A stretch of DNA of 64,000 bases from Gordoniibacillus chartarius (GTDB taxonomy: Bacteria; Bacillota; Bacilli; Paenibacillales; NBRC-103111), in contig NZ_JBHLWN010000031.1 of the NCBI RefSeq assembly GCF_042432825.1, positions 1 to 64,000 on the forward strand. The letters run 5' to 3'. Of this stretch, positions 54,206 to 62,420 are shown piece by piece. Made by a program: the position numbers and the translations under genes. The number at the start of each line of letters is the position of its first letter. The stretch's first letter is position 1. The notes beneath the pieces are model-generated. The model was not told where the DNA came from and made no database searches. It saw only the letters and a list, made by a program, of their open reading frames with translations.

Positions 54206-54869
54206 TGTGAACCTCGATTTTTCGAGACGCCACCTGCTCCGAAATCCAAGTCCCCATGAACGCGTCGGCAACCGGCTTCATAAGCTCAAAGTCCTCTTCG
54301 GAAAGGATATCGCAAGCGATGATACGGATACCCATGTCTTTGATCGGCTTATAAAAGCACTCGAACAAGTTGTTCAATGCCCACTTATCTCCCGCATAGT
54401 CAATAAGCATTTGATTGCGAGGAAAACGTCGATCCGGCGATATCTTAATAAACTCCGGGTGAGCATTAAAGTGAAAAGGCCAAGGCATTACCCCTTGCAC
54501 GTTTTCCGCCAAAGCATACGAAATCCCCTCGCCAGCGTAGAGTTCGAAAACGCGATCAAGATATTTTATATCCATCCATTCTTTCAACAGAAGAACGATT
54601 TGAACCCCTTCGGGTCTTGGAAACGAATCGGGAAGTGGATCAGCACAGTCGGCTTTAAGAATTAACGGAACCGATCCTCGGTAGTTCTCGAGAGCAAGTT
54701 TTTGAATGAAATAGTCCGGGTTAGCGAAAAGCTTGCTCAAGTCGATGCCGTCGAGACTGAAATCGGCCTCTTCCTTTTCCAACTCCATTAGCTCAATTCC
54801 AGCCTCATAAGCAACAATTTTGAATTGCTCGTCCACCACAGGAATAAACTTTCCGCCGATAACGTTCAT
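54192..54869 (-). CDS. Degenerate EAL-domain protein, paralogue d
   Basis: 225 residues from the ATG at 54869 (GGAG 9 bases upstream), preferred over an ATG 36 bases earlier. It shows FIPVVDEQFKIVAYEA (YEA at 21-23), ENYRGSVPLILKADC, HPEFIKISPD and an end with IIACDILSEEDFELM then FMGTWISEQ. The DDFG loop is replaced by LAENVQGVMPW, as in paralogue a. It starts 39 bases after the tyrosine recombinase stop and is coupled to paralogue c. Confidence 0.7.
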   Translation of the reverse strand: MNVIGGKFIPVVDEQFKIVAYEAGIELMELEKEEADFSLDGIDLSKLFANPDYFIQKLALENYRGSVPLILKADCADPLPDSFPRPEGVQIVLLLKEWMDIKYLDRVFELYAGEGISYALAENVQGVMPWPFHFNAHPEFIKISPDRRFPRNQMLIDYAGDKWALNNLFECFYKPIKDMGIRIIACDILSEEDFELMKPVADAFMGTWISEQVASRKIEVHNGAE

Positions 54870-54908
54870 TGAATACCACTCCGTTCCTTTTGATTTGAGT
54901 AACAAAAT

Positions 54909-55820
54909 TCATTCAAATTCCACCCGTTCAATGACCGAACCCATCTCCTGCATTGAAGGCTCGATGTACCGCCTGGTCGTTTGAATATTGGCATGGCCAA
55001 GCAGAGATGCGACTGTTTCGATCTGGCCGCTTTCTCGGGCAACCCCCTTAGCATACGTGTGGCGGAGCTGATGTACCGTGAAATCGATCTTCGTTAACTC
55101 CGACAACTTCTCGATCATGTGCTGAATTGCACGAGTTGTCATACGGTCACTTCGCTGCGAATAGAACAGGTATGGCGATTTCCGATCATGATAAAATAAC
55201 CAACGCTCGAGGGTGTTCTTCGTCTTTTGCTTGAACGGAACATGCCGATACTTTCCGCCTTTTCCGCTTCTGACAACAATCAGGCCGGATTGTAAGATCA
55301 CATCGGTCAACATTAGATTGGCGGCTTCATCGACACGCAAACCGCAGTTGACTAAGACGGAAACGACCGCTTTATAGAGCGCCTTTCTTTTGTCGCTGGT
55401 GCGCTTTAATAACTCAATGGCATGGAAGATTTTTGCGACTTCATCTTGATTGAGCCATCTGGTCTCGTTCTGTTTGGCGACCGGGATCAGCTTGATCGCG
55501 CTGATCGGGTCGGAGCGGAACTGTACCCCGAGGGTCTTGGCAAATACCAACAACGTCCTTAAGGCAATCAAATTTTGGTTTATCGTCGCCGGGGCAAACT
55601 GCCGCTGTGTCCGAACATCTATTCTTGATTGAAGAAACGCCTTGAAGTCCCGGACAACAGTCTGCGTCACGTCCTCGATCTCCGTAACCTCACCCCATGA
55701 ACCCGCCAACCAATTCAGAAACCGCCTGAAGCACATTTCATAGCCTCTAAGCGTATTTGCCGATTTCCCATCGGCTTCCAAACGCTTTAGGCACAGCGCG
55801 GCGACCGCATCGATTCTCAA
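54909..55820 (-). CDS. XerC/D-like tyrosine recombinase
   Basis: 303 residues from a TTG at 55820 with GGGGG 8 bases upstream; the longer frame covers repeat DNA. The SAM-like N-domain contains DGKSANTLRGYEMCFRRFLN. Catalytic residues are in NCGLRVDEAANLML (Arg), TVHQLRHTYAKGVA (HxLRH) and LLGHANIQTTRRYIEP (His, Tyr). Four GACGAGTT-type repeats lie just upstream. It is followed in the same direction by EAL-like genes d and c. It could integrate an element or rearrange the EAL cluster. Confidence 0.9.
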   Translation of the reverse strand: MRIDAVAALCLKRLEADGKSANTLRGYEMCFRRFLNWLAGSWGEVTEIEDVTQTVVRDFKAFLQSRIDVRTQRQFAPATINQNLIALRTLLVFAKTLGVQFRSDPISAIKLIPVAKQNETRWLNQDEVAKIFHAIELLKRTSDKRKALYKAVVSVLVNCGLRVDEAANLMLTDVILQSGLIVVRSGKGGKYRHVPFKQKTKNTLERWLFYHDRKSPYLFYSQRSDRMTTRAIQHMIEKLSELTKIDFTVHQLRHTYAKGVARESGQIETVASLLGHANIQTTRRYIEPSMQEMGSVIERVEFE

Positions 55821-55843
55821 GATTAGCACCCCCTTGTCAATCG

Positions 55844-55959
55844 TTATACGACGAGTTGTAAACGTGCATTGTACGACGAGATAAGATCGATCAAGAGCCA
55901 CTAACCACCAGCCCGAAGACCAAACTCGTCATATAATGACTATTGTGCGACGAGTTAGA
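55844..55959. repeat. GACGAGTT repeats, candidate recombinase core and arm sites
   Basis: TTATACGACGAGTTGTA (55844-55860), TTGTACGACGAGATAAG (55869-55885) and TTGTGCGACGAGTTAGA (55943-55959) are direct copies. An inverted copy (AACTCGTCATATAA) lies at 55924-55937. The last two face each other as AACTCGTC…GACGAGTT across 18 bases, the layout of a tyrosine-recombinase crossover site. They lie just upstream of the recombinase gene. Confidence 0.6.
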
Positions 55960-56082
55960 AGAAAGGGGATTCTGGGCATAGTGAGCCTCATGTCGATCAG
56001 AATAGAACCCCCTGACCGAGCAAAGAAGGAAACCTGTTCTTTTGAGCCGACTTTTGATGACTGTGTCATGACTGTCGGTACG

Positions 56083-56275
56083 GATGCGGATCGCTAAGAA
56101 CGAGAACCCACGTAGGAGGGATGGGAGTACACATCTGGTTAGCGATACCGCATCCATAACAATAGTAATTGGTCTCGGAGATGTACTGCCGAAAAGAAGC
56201 CGAACATGCGATTCCCGGAGCATTATTTTTTCGAGTTACAAAAAGAAAGACAGCACACAGAACTCGTAGGGCGAG
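56083..56275 (-). ncRNA. Conserved structured motif, copy C
   Basis: GGATGCGG-ATCGCTAA (56083-56098) pairs with TTAGCGAT-A-CCGCATCC (56139-56155), a 16-bp stem with one bulged base. On the minus strand the upstream part has GGCAGTA and ATCGCATG, which could pair with the same GATGCGGT strand instead. A GGCAGCA/TGCTGTC hairpin with TTTCTTTTTG lies at its 5' end (about 56225-56285). It precedes the recombinase gene by about 260 bases. Confidence 0.5.
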
Positions 56276-56439
56276 TCCTTGCTGCCTTTTTCTGAATAGT
56301 ATGAATAAATTAGTGCGACAGAGCCGCTTGGTTAATAAGTAAGATCCACATTGTTAACGAAATAGAGCCATGCTCACAACGTAGAGAGCTACCTCGATCT
56401 GAGGTGGATCACCGTTGAAAAATTAAACTATCGTATCCG

Positions 56440-56766
56440 TTAGTTCAAAAATGGAAACAGCGGATAGAATAGCATGTTACCTACATAAACCACCATTAAG
56501 GTTCCAATTAAAGTTCCTAAGCAAAAAGAAAAAATGCTGTGTCCTTTGTTTTTTATCCATCCCAATGAATAGCCGATTGCCAAAGTTAACGGAATAAAAG
56601 TTAAACCAACTGTTAGTTGCCCTATCGAAAATCCCGCTAAAAAACTAAAGATATAAATTCCGATGGCTGAAATCCAGTAAAGTTGATGTTTCCCTTTTAT
56701 TGCGAAAATTAATGACACAATTGATAAAACCAAGGAAGAAAATGCTATTACAGAAAAAATTGGCAT
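56440..56766 (-). CDS. Small membrane protein, 108 residues
   Basis: Four hydrophobic segments cover nearly the whole protein (SVIAFSSLVLSIVSLIFAI, WISAIGIYIFSFLAGFSIG, VGLTFIPLTLAIGYSLGW, FSFCLGTLIGTLMVVYVG). Start preceded by GGGGGG. It is hypothetical, with no family recognised. It stands alone in the direction of the EAL cluster. Confidence 0.6.
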   Translation of the reverse strand: MPIFSVIAFSSLVLSIVSLIFAIKGKHQLYWISAIGIYIFSFLAGFSIGQLTVGLTFIPLTLAIGYSLGWIKNKGHSIFSFCLGTLIGTLMVVYVGNMLFYPLFPFLN

Positions 56767-56933
56767 CGTATCCCCCCATTCAAATTACTATCATTTTACC
56801 ATGACCATCATATCCATTGTTTAACATATCCCCGTTAGCTTAATCCCCGGCTGGCTCTGTATAATAACATGGCTCTACTTCCTTTAATCCCCGAGATGGG
56901 GAAGTTTTTGGACACCTGACCGGCAGACGATTT

Positions 56934-57086
56934 ATGCGTCCAAATAACAGGCAACAGCATACCATTAAGGGCGAATACCCCAATTTAGCCGTGAAACGGC
57001 TTGTAAGCGATCAAACCCCGATCACAGAAGGACGAGTACAAGAAAATCGATTTGTGAGCCTCGTAGAGCGGATTTTTATGAGTTAA
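56934..57086 (+). CDS. Possible 50-residue ORF, doubtful
   Basis: The frame MRPNNRQQHTIKGEYPNLAV to FMS has a protein-like composition but no ribosome binding site. It may be a gene remnant. The rest of 56767-57147 holds only a CCCCG/GGGGA hairpin near 56889-56902 that I can see. Confidence 0.2.
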   Translation: MRPNNRQQHTIKGEYPNLAVKRLVSDQTPITEGRVQENRFVSLVERIFMS

Positions 57087-57147
57087 CAAATTACGGAAAA
57101 TAAAAGCTCAGAGAGGGAGTCCTAAACTGTCAATTTTCTGAAATCAT

Positions 57148-58428
57148 TTACAGCGAATACGAAAACTGCATGTAATCGTCCAAGGATTGTATCTCTTTAC
57201 CGGAGCTTTTATCCGCCCCGAATTTACCATCATCCCAAGAAGCCATTCTGTTCGGGATAAACGTTGTTCCGTCGAAAAGGAATCGGACTTTCATGTTAAA
57301 AATACTCCGGCCTTCATTCCTTGCACTTAACTCCGCCGTAATTGCTAGTTCCTTCTGTGCTTCATCTAATTCGAAATGTCCGAAAGAGATCAAGTCAATT
57401 GGATACACGGTATTAGGAATACCGCCTGTGGTACTTACTTCATGTGTCAGACGATGCTCGCTATCGATAAACTTTCCTGATCCATCAGAAGCAATCTGAA
57501 GCGACAGAGTGCCATGCAGGATAGAATTATATTTTTCCGGTGAAAAAACACGTTCCCAACGATTGCTTGTTCTCTTTAGAATGATAGCATCTTCATCCAA
57601 ATTTATTTTCAGAAGCTGGTTTCCTCTAAAAGTAATGGCTTCAACAAAACCGTTCTGATAGTAGTTGGAACTTCCTTTATGGTCTTGATCAAAGAGGATG
57701 ACTGGCTCTCCATCAATAATCAGTTCGACTTTCTCATAGTTTGGTTTTGCACCCAGATCATAGTAATAAACAAGGCTGACATCAAGTTTTTGGTCGCTGC
57801 CTATCTCGACTTTATTGTCAAACAACACTTTTCCGTTGATCGGTGTTGATTTATCTTGACCGACATAAATGGTTTGCCCCTTCTGGATATATCCGATATG
57901 AAGCAACTGCAATAACTCCAAAGGCTGAATATTGATACCGCCTCCATGATGAGTGAAAGGCTGTGTCTCCATCTTCACTTCATGGTCGTTCTGAAAAACG
58001 TGATAAATTGCGTTGGCTCCCTCGGCAAATTTCAAATACTTTAAGCTTTCTTTATGACTCGTATCCAACCTAAAGGTGACCTCGTTATCCTTGCTTCCAA
58101 TTCTGAACTCGTATGGTATCACGAAATCCTTATATTGTTCCGGCTTCTCAATTTCTTGAATAGCAATCCCGAATGCTTTGGACACATCAAGCAATGACCA
58201 ACCAAATCCGTTATCTCTCATTTCCTTGTGTAGCATGCCTTCATAAACGAATCCCTCGTACTCATCACCCGGAACGGTTTTGATATATGCAGGTGCATGA
58301 TTTACTGCGAGGGATCGTGTAAATTGTTTTATCTTAGCGTCTGGCTTTAGGATTGATTCTGACTTATCGTGACATCCGAACAAAAGAAATATTACGATGA
58401 AAAATAAGGTAAAACGTTTTATGCCCAT
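57148..58428 (-). CDS. Lipoprotein, unknown, 426 residues
   Basis: ATG at 58428 with GGAGG 7 bases upstream. Lipoprotein signal: RFTLFFIVIFLLFGCHDKSE, lipobox LFGC. The mature part is beta-rich with YEGFVYEGMLHKEMRDNGFG near the N-terminus and a long C-terminal beta region; no enzyme motif is recognised. It would be anchored to the outer face of the cytoplasmic membrane. It stands alone, with a small membrane-protein gene 119 bases upstream. Confidence 0.75.
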   Translation of the reverse strand: MGIKRFTLFFIVIFLLFGCHDKSESILKPDAKIKQFTRSLAVNHAPAYIKTVPGDEYEGFVYEGMLHKEMRDNGFGWSLLDVSKAFGIAIQEIEKPEQYKDFVIPYEFRIGSKDNEVTFRLDTSHKESLKYLKFAEGANAIYHVFQNDHEVKMETQPFTHHGGGINIQPLELLQLLHIGYIQKGQTIYVGQDKSTPINGKVLFDNKVEIGSDQKLDVSLVYYYDLGAKPNYEKVELIIDGEPVILFDQDHKGSSNYYQNGFVEAITFRGNQLLKINLDEDAIILKRTSNRWERVFSPEKYNSILHGTLSLQIASDGSGKFIDSEHRLTHEVSTTGGIPNTVYPIDLISFGHFELDEAQKELAITAELSARNEGRSIFNMKVRFLFDGTTFIPNRMASWDDGKFGADKSSGKEIQSLDDYMQFSYSL

Positions 58429-58547
58429 CAGGAAGCCTCCGCTCTGCAGTATCATCAATCCAATAGACGGAGACAGTGAAGTATAAGTTGCGTATCTGGA
58501 TCAGGGACGGAGTCTTAACAGCCAAATTCTTATACAATGCCCTTGTG

Positions 58548-58757
58548 CTACAAAACCCAAAACGCCAGAATTCCGCCTAATCCTGCAAGAGTAAACATCA
58601 ATCCACCAATACGAGTCGACCATACATATAAGTCAGATGGCTCTGTAGCATCGTTAGATTTCCAACTTTCCGTAATTGACCAGATTACCGAAGGTTTAAA
58701 CAACATAATTAGTCCCAATATTAAAAGAAGAACCCCCACAATCCCCAAAACGTTCAT
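58548..58757 (-). CDS. Small membrane protein, 69 residues
   Basis: Two hydrophobic helices (LGIVGVLLLILGLIMLF and IGGLMFTLAGLGGILAFWVL) flank a short polar loop containing DLYVWSTR. This looks like the small 2-TM proteins common in Bacillaceae and Paenibacillaceae. A GGGGG tract overlaps the start. It lies upstream of the lipoprotein gene in the same direction. Confidence 0.65.
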   Translation of the reverse strand: MNVLGIVGVLLLILGLIMLFKPSVIWSITESWKSNDATEPSDLYVWSTRIGGLMFTLAGLGGILAFWVL

Positions 58758-58855
58758 CCCCCAATCAGCATTTTACCTTCATACGTTCGTAGATGGAAAA
58801 AGTTGCATAAACATAAATTGCTTCCCCGTTATGCGACCGAAACTTCAATAAAAAA

Positions 58856-58886
58856 TCGACTTCCCTTGACTGTTAAAACAAGTCGA
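58856..58886 (-). terminator. Terminator of EAL-like gene e
   Basis: On the minus strand TCGACTT and AAGTCGA form a 7-bp stem (58880-58886 with 58856-58862), followed by TTTTTTATTG. It starts 2 bases after the stop codon. Confidence 0.85.
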
Positions 58887-58887
58887 A

Positions 58888-59529
58888 TTAGGAGCCTTCA
58901 GCTATTTGCAAAAAATCACCATTGGTTTGAGAAAGATGAATGGGGTCTGAATCGGGAAACCACATCAACTCTCTGGTCGATACACCGGCTGCGATGAACT
59001 CGACGCCCAAATCGCGGAGATACTCCAAGACTCTGGTCAAGGCCGTTACGATCTCGGCCTGATTCCGCTGAAGGGGAAACTGCCGCGATAAGATGATGAA
59101 CCTGGGTTTCGCTGTTTGAATAAGCAGAGGTAACGCTTGAAGTCCTTGACCGATTTTCCGAATCGGCATTTCCTTCAATGAGTTCAGACTGGTCGGTTCG
59201 TAGTAATACATGCTTAACCAAACTGATCGATATACGATGGTAATTTCAAAGAAAAGTGGCCGCGGCGCAAATGCAGAACCCCAGTGAAGCCACTCGCTGG
59301 TGCAAAGAATCAACGGAACCTTACCAGAGTAGGATTCAATGGCAAGGTGTTTGTAGTACATATCCAATTGATTCTGGACTTCGTTGAGTCTGGATGTGGG
59401 GAAGTGCTTGATGATGGTTGAATCTTCAAGAGTTAAGGTTGCTTCATACGCAATAATATCGCTGTGCCGATTTATAACTGAAAAAAAAGTCAGGTCAATG
59501 CCGAGCATATCGAAATTGTATGTGTTCAT
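58888..59529 (-). CDS. Degenerate EAL-domain protein, paralogue e
   Basis: 213 residues from the ATG at 59529 with GGGGG 7 bases upstream; the frame open to 59646 crosses motif copy D and is unlikely to be translated. It shows the family signature FFSVINRHSDIIAYEA (YEA at 28-30), ESYSGKVPLILC, TAKPRFIILSRQFP and LGVEFIAAGVSTRELM. It is the most divergent of the five, without DDFG or ELxE. It lies 3.7 kb from the others, next to the germination operon. Confidence 0.65.
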   Translation of the reverse strand: MNTYNFDMLGIDLTFFSVINRHSDIIAYEATLTLEDSTIIKHFPTSRLNEVQNQLDMYYKHLAIESYSGKVPLILCTSEWLHWGSAFAPRPLFFEITIVYRSVWLSMYYYEPTSLNSLKEMPIRKIGQGLQALPLLIQTAKPRFIILSRQFPLQRNQAEIVTALTRVLEYLRDLGVEFIAAGVSTRELMWFPDSDPIHLSQTNGDFLQIAEGS

Positions 59530-59563
59530 GGCAGAACCCCCATATCCCATGAAAAGCTGAACA

Positions 59564-59690
59564 GGATGCGGAACGCTGATTGCCCGATCAAGAACCCCGT
59601 AGGAGGAAAGACGGAATTCCTTTACGGTCAGCGATACCGCATCCATGTTAAGGGTACTTCAAGTCGAAATTAGACTGTCTAAAGGAAGCC
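59564..59690 (-). ncRNA. Conserved structured motif, copy D
   Basis: GGATGCGG-(AA)-CGCTGA (59564-59579) pairs with TCAGCG-ATA-CCGCATCC (59628-59645). Relative to copy C, the CGCTAA/TTAGCG pair has become CGCTGA/TCAGCG, a compensatory change. The loop shares a CGTAGGAGG block with copy C. It ends about 35 bases before the start of EAL-like gene e, next to its ribosome binding site. The remaining 59690-59823 shows only the germination-operon leader. Confidence 0.55.
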
Positions 59691-59823
59691 GTAAAGGTTG
59701 GGTTCAAATATTTATCCCAAGTAGAATTATAGGTATATTGTCTCAAGTTGATTAGTGTGTATTGCCAAGTAAGGATTAGGCAATGATGGTAAGATAGGTG
59801 CGAAGAAACGGAGAATTGAGGTT

Positions 59824-60891
59824 ATGCCGAAAATTTCACTACTTCAGACGTACTTGATCATTATGCTTTCAGTCGGTTTGCTGAACCACGTCATCATCAT
59901 ACCGTTACTGCTCGGTGCGTCAGGGCGAGATTCCTGGCTTGTCGTGCTTCTTGTTTTAGCCGCTTCGCCTATATGGGTGGGCGTTCTGAGCTATGTCCTA
60001 AAAAACATGAATGGAATACATATTAAAGATTGGTTAAAGCATCATTTTGGAGTATTCTTCTCGGCAATCTTGATTGTTCTTTACAGTGTGCTTGTATGGC
60101 TTATGGGAACTATTTCCTTGAAGGATACACTAACATGGACGATTGCAACGTATATGCCTCAAGTTCCCATGCCTGTTCTCGCTTCAGCAACGCTTGTCGG
60201 ATGCTTCTTCGCGGCATCACAAGGACTTCGCACCATTGCGATATTAAGCGGTATTCTGCTGCCCTTTGTCGTTATTCTGGGCGACCTTGTCATGACGGCG
60301 AATTTTCAGTTTAAAGAGTACACTATGCTTTTTCCGCTGCTCGAAAATGGGACATCACCGCTTTGGAAAGGCGTTCCGTACGCCGCTGGAGGATTGCTGG
60401 AGTTGTCGCTACTGACCTTGTTACAGCACAAGATGACGAAGAAGGCAGGCTTTAAAAGTCTAATGCTGATTTGCATGATATTATCCTGCCTAACCATCGG
60501 CCCTTTGATGGGTTCGATTGCCATGTACGGGCCTTATGAAGCGGCTCACCAACGATATCCCGCTTTCGAACAATGGAGAATGGTTCGACTTGGCGAGTAC
60601 GTCGAGCACGTTGATTTTTTCTCGATTTACCAGTGGTTGTCCGGTACATATATTCGAGTGTCTCTCTCCCTGTTCCTTCTGAGCGAATTGTGGAATTTGC
60701 AAAAGTATAAGTGGCTGCCTATGTTGCTTGGTGCATTATTCATGCTGGTTGCTGTTTTGATGCCAGTCAGCGATATGGTGTTCCAAGACCTGCTCAGTCG
60801 CTATTACTTCCCATCGTTTTGTGTCTTTACCATCGGAGTCATGCTCATATATGTCTTCCGAATTCTCATTTCAACACGGAGGAGCAACTGA
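59824..60891 (+). CDS. GerAB-family spore germination permease
   Basis: 355 residues, about ten hydrophobic segments throughout (for example LLQTYLIIMLSVGLLNHVII, SAILIVLYSVLVWLMG). This is the APC-superfamily B subunit of GerA-type germinant receptors, which binds the germinant in the spore inner membrane. The start has GAGG 4 bases upstream. It leads a three-gene operon in B-A-C order, stopping 2 bases before the A gene. Forespore (sigma-G) expression is expected from the family; I could not assign its boxes with confidence. Confidence 0.9.
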   Translation: MPKISLLQTYLIIMLSVGLLNHVIIIPLLLGASGRDSWLVVLLVLAASPIWVGVLSYVLKNMNGIHIKDWLKHHFGVFFSAILIVLYSVLVWLMGTISLKDTLTWTIATYMPQVPMPVLASATLVGCFFAASQGLRTIAILSGILLPFVVILGDLVMTANFQFKEYTMLFPLLENGTSPLWKGVPYAAGGLLELSLLTLLQHKMTKKAGFKSLMLICMILSCLTIGPLMGSIAMYGPYEAAHQRYPAFEQWRMVRLGEYVEHVDFFSIYQWLSGTYIRVSLSLFLLSELWNLQKYKWLPMLLGALFMLVAVLMPVSDMVFQDLLSRYYFPSFCVFTIGVMLIYVFRILISTRRSN

Positions 60892-60893
60892 AG

Positions 60894-62420
60894 ATGATAA
60901 AGCTGTTCAGCAAAAAAGGTGCAGGTGTTGCATCGTTCTCGCCGCAAAAAAAAGCATCGGTTGCACAACCGCTTCATGAGCAAGCTCTTGTTCAACAGTT
61001 CCAGATGTGCCGTGATGTCAAGCATCATGCTTACAAATTAAAAGCAGGGGACGAAAAGTCGAGGATCGTTTTACTGTTTTGCGATGGGTTATGCGACAGT
61101 CAGCAACTCATTCAGGATGTAGCGCTTCCTCACTTGACCCGTTTTTACGAAAATTACGGCTTTCAGAAGAACGAGGAAGTACTTGAGTCATGTCAATTAC
61201 AGCTTGAACGTATTTCCAACCATGAATGGGAACAACAATCCGAAACGGACATTTTTGAGGGGAAACTGCTTTTGTATATTCCGGCACTGACTTCATTGTT
61301 TTCCCTCGACATATCGAAAAAACCGGCTCGCCAGCCCGAAGAATCCAATATTGAAAATTCAATTCGCGGGCCGAAAGACGGTTTTGTCGAAGAACTTGGC
61401 GTCAATGTCGCGTTAATTCGGAAACGAATCAAGTCAACAAGCATGGTATTCGAAACAAAAATCTTAGGTGCCCTGACGAAAACCACTGTTGCAATTTTGT
61501 ATATGCAGGACATCGTTGACCCCCAAATTGTCCAGGATATAAAGACCAAATTGGATGGTCTTCAAATTGACGGAGCATTCAGCGCCACTCAGCTGGAAGA
61601 ATTAATGGAACCCACCAAAGCTTTGTTTCCTTTAATGGGCTACTCAGGAAGGCCGGACTTTGTCGTCAACTGTATGTTGAATGGACGTGTGGCGCTGATT
61701 GTGGATGGCACTCCGGCTGCTTTGATCGCTCCGGCCAATTTATTTTTGCTCCTGAAAACACCCGAGGATATCCATTTTACGGCGTTGTCGGCTACGTTTG
61801 GGCAATCGCTTCGTCTGCTGGGCTTGTCCGTTTCACTCATGCTGCCCGGTTTCTGGGTTGCCATACTTGCATTTCACCAAGATCAACTGCCGTATTACCT
61901 TCTTGCCACACTCGGCATTAACCGATTAGGCATACCTCTTGGCGTGGCAGGGGAAATGTTGCTCGCGCTCATCTTTTTGGAAATATTGCGGGAAGCCGGC
62001 GTTCGGTTGCCTTCGGCGGTAGGATCTACGGTTACGGTAGTAGGAGGACTTATTCTGGGGGATGCGGCCATCCGCGCAGGCTTTTTGTCCCCCGGCATTG
62101 TTGTTCTGGGAGCCATTACGCAAGTATTCGGTTCGACTTTGTCCAGTCAGTCGCTGGCCGGAACCATCAGCATATTGCGTTTCTTCATATTTGCCTTGTC
62201 TGCCATCCTTGGGATATATGGTTTTTTGCTAGCTTTGTTTATCGTGACCACTCATTTGGCCTCATTACGTTCATGCGGATTGCCTTACCTGGCTCCGATT
62301 TCGCCTCCCTATAAAGATTTCGCCAATGCTTTGTTCCGATTGCCTTGGAAATGGCGGAAGACACGGCCTGACATGTTAGATACTCAAGATCCAACACGCC
62401 AAAGGGAGGGACAGCAATGA
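60894..62420 (+). CDS. GerAA-family spore germination protein (A subunit)
   Basis: 508 residues from the ATG at 60894, which has GGAGGAG upstream; the frame open from 60711 lies within gerAB and is discarded. The soluble N-domain contains CRDVKHHAYKLKAGDE, then LLFCDGLCDSQQL. The membrane part includes the family signature around YSGRPDFVVNCMLNGRVALI and a cluster of four or five helices (about 320-460). GerA-type A subunits form a germination ion channel. Its stop overlaps the C-subunit start (ATGA). Confidence 0.92.
   Translation: MIKLFSKKGAGVASFSPQKKASVAQPLHEQALVQQFQMCRDVKHHAYKLKAGDEKSRIVLLFCDGLCDSQQLIQDVALPHLTRFYENYGFQKNEEVLESCQLQLERISNHEWEQQSETDIFEGKLLLYIPALTSLFSLDISKKPARQPEESNIENSIRGPKDGFVEELGVNVALIRKRIKSTSMVFETKILGALTKTTVAILYMQDIVDPQIVQDIKTKLDGLQIDGAFSATQLEELMEPTKALFPLMGYSGRPDFVVNCMLNGRVALIVDGTPAALIAPANLFLLLKTPEDIHFTALSATFGQSLRLLGLSVSLMLPGFWVAILAFHQDQLPYYLLATLGINRLGIPLGVAGEMLLALIFLEILREAGVRLPSAVGSTVTVVGGLILGDAAIRAGFLSPGIVVLGAITQVFGSTLSSQSLAGTISILRFFIFALSAILGIYGFLLALFIVTTHLASLRSCGLPYLAPISPPYKDFANALFRLPWKWRKTRPDMLDTQDPTRQREGQQ

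Noticed and set aside
55891..56223. 110-codon ORF over motif copy C
   Set aside because: It crosses the recombinase core repeats and the structured motif, lacks a ribosome binding site, and has no protein-like pattern.
59530..59646. 39-residue N-terminal extension of EAL-like gene e (MDAVSLT start)
   Set aside because: The extension is the structured motif copy D read as protein; the same MDAVSLT reading appears at copy C with no EAL gene following in that frame.
60711..60893. Extended start of the GerAA gene
   Set aside because: It lies wholly inside gerAB in another frame; ATG at 60894 follows GGAGGAG.
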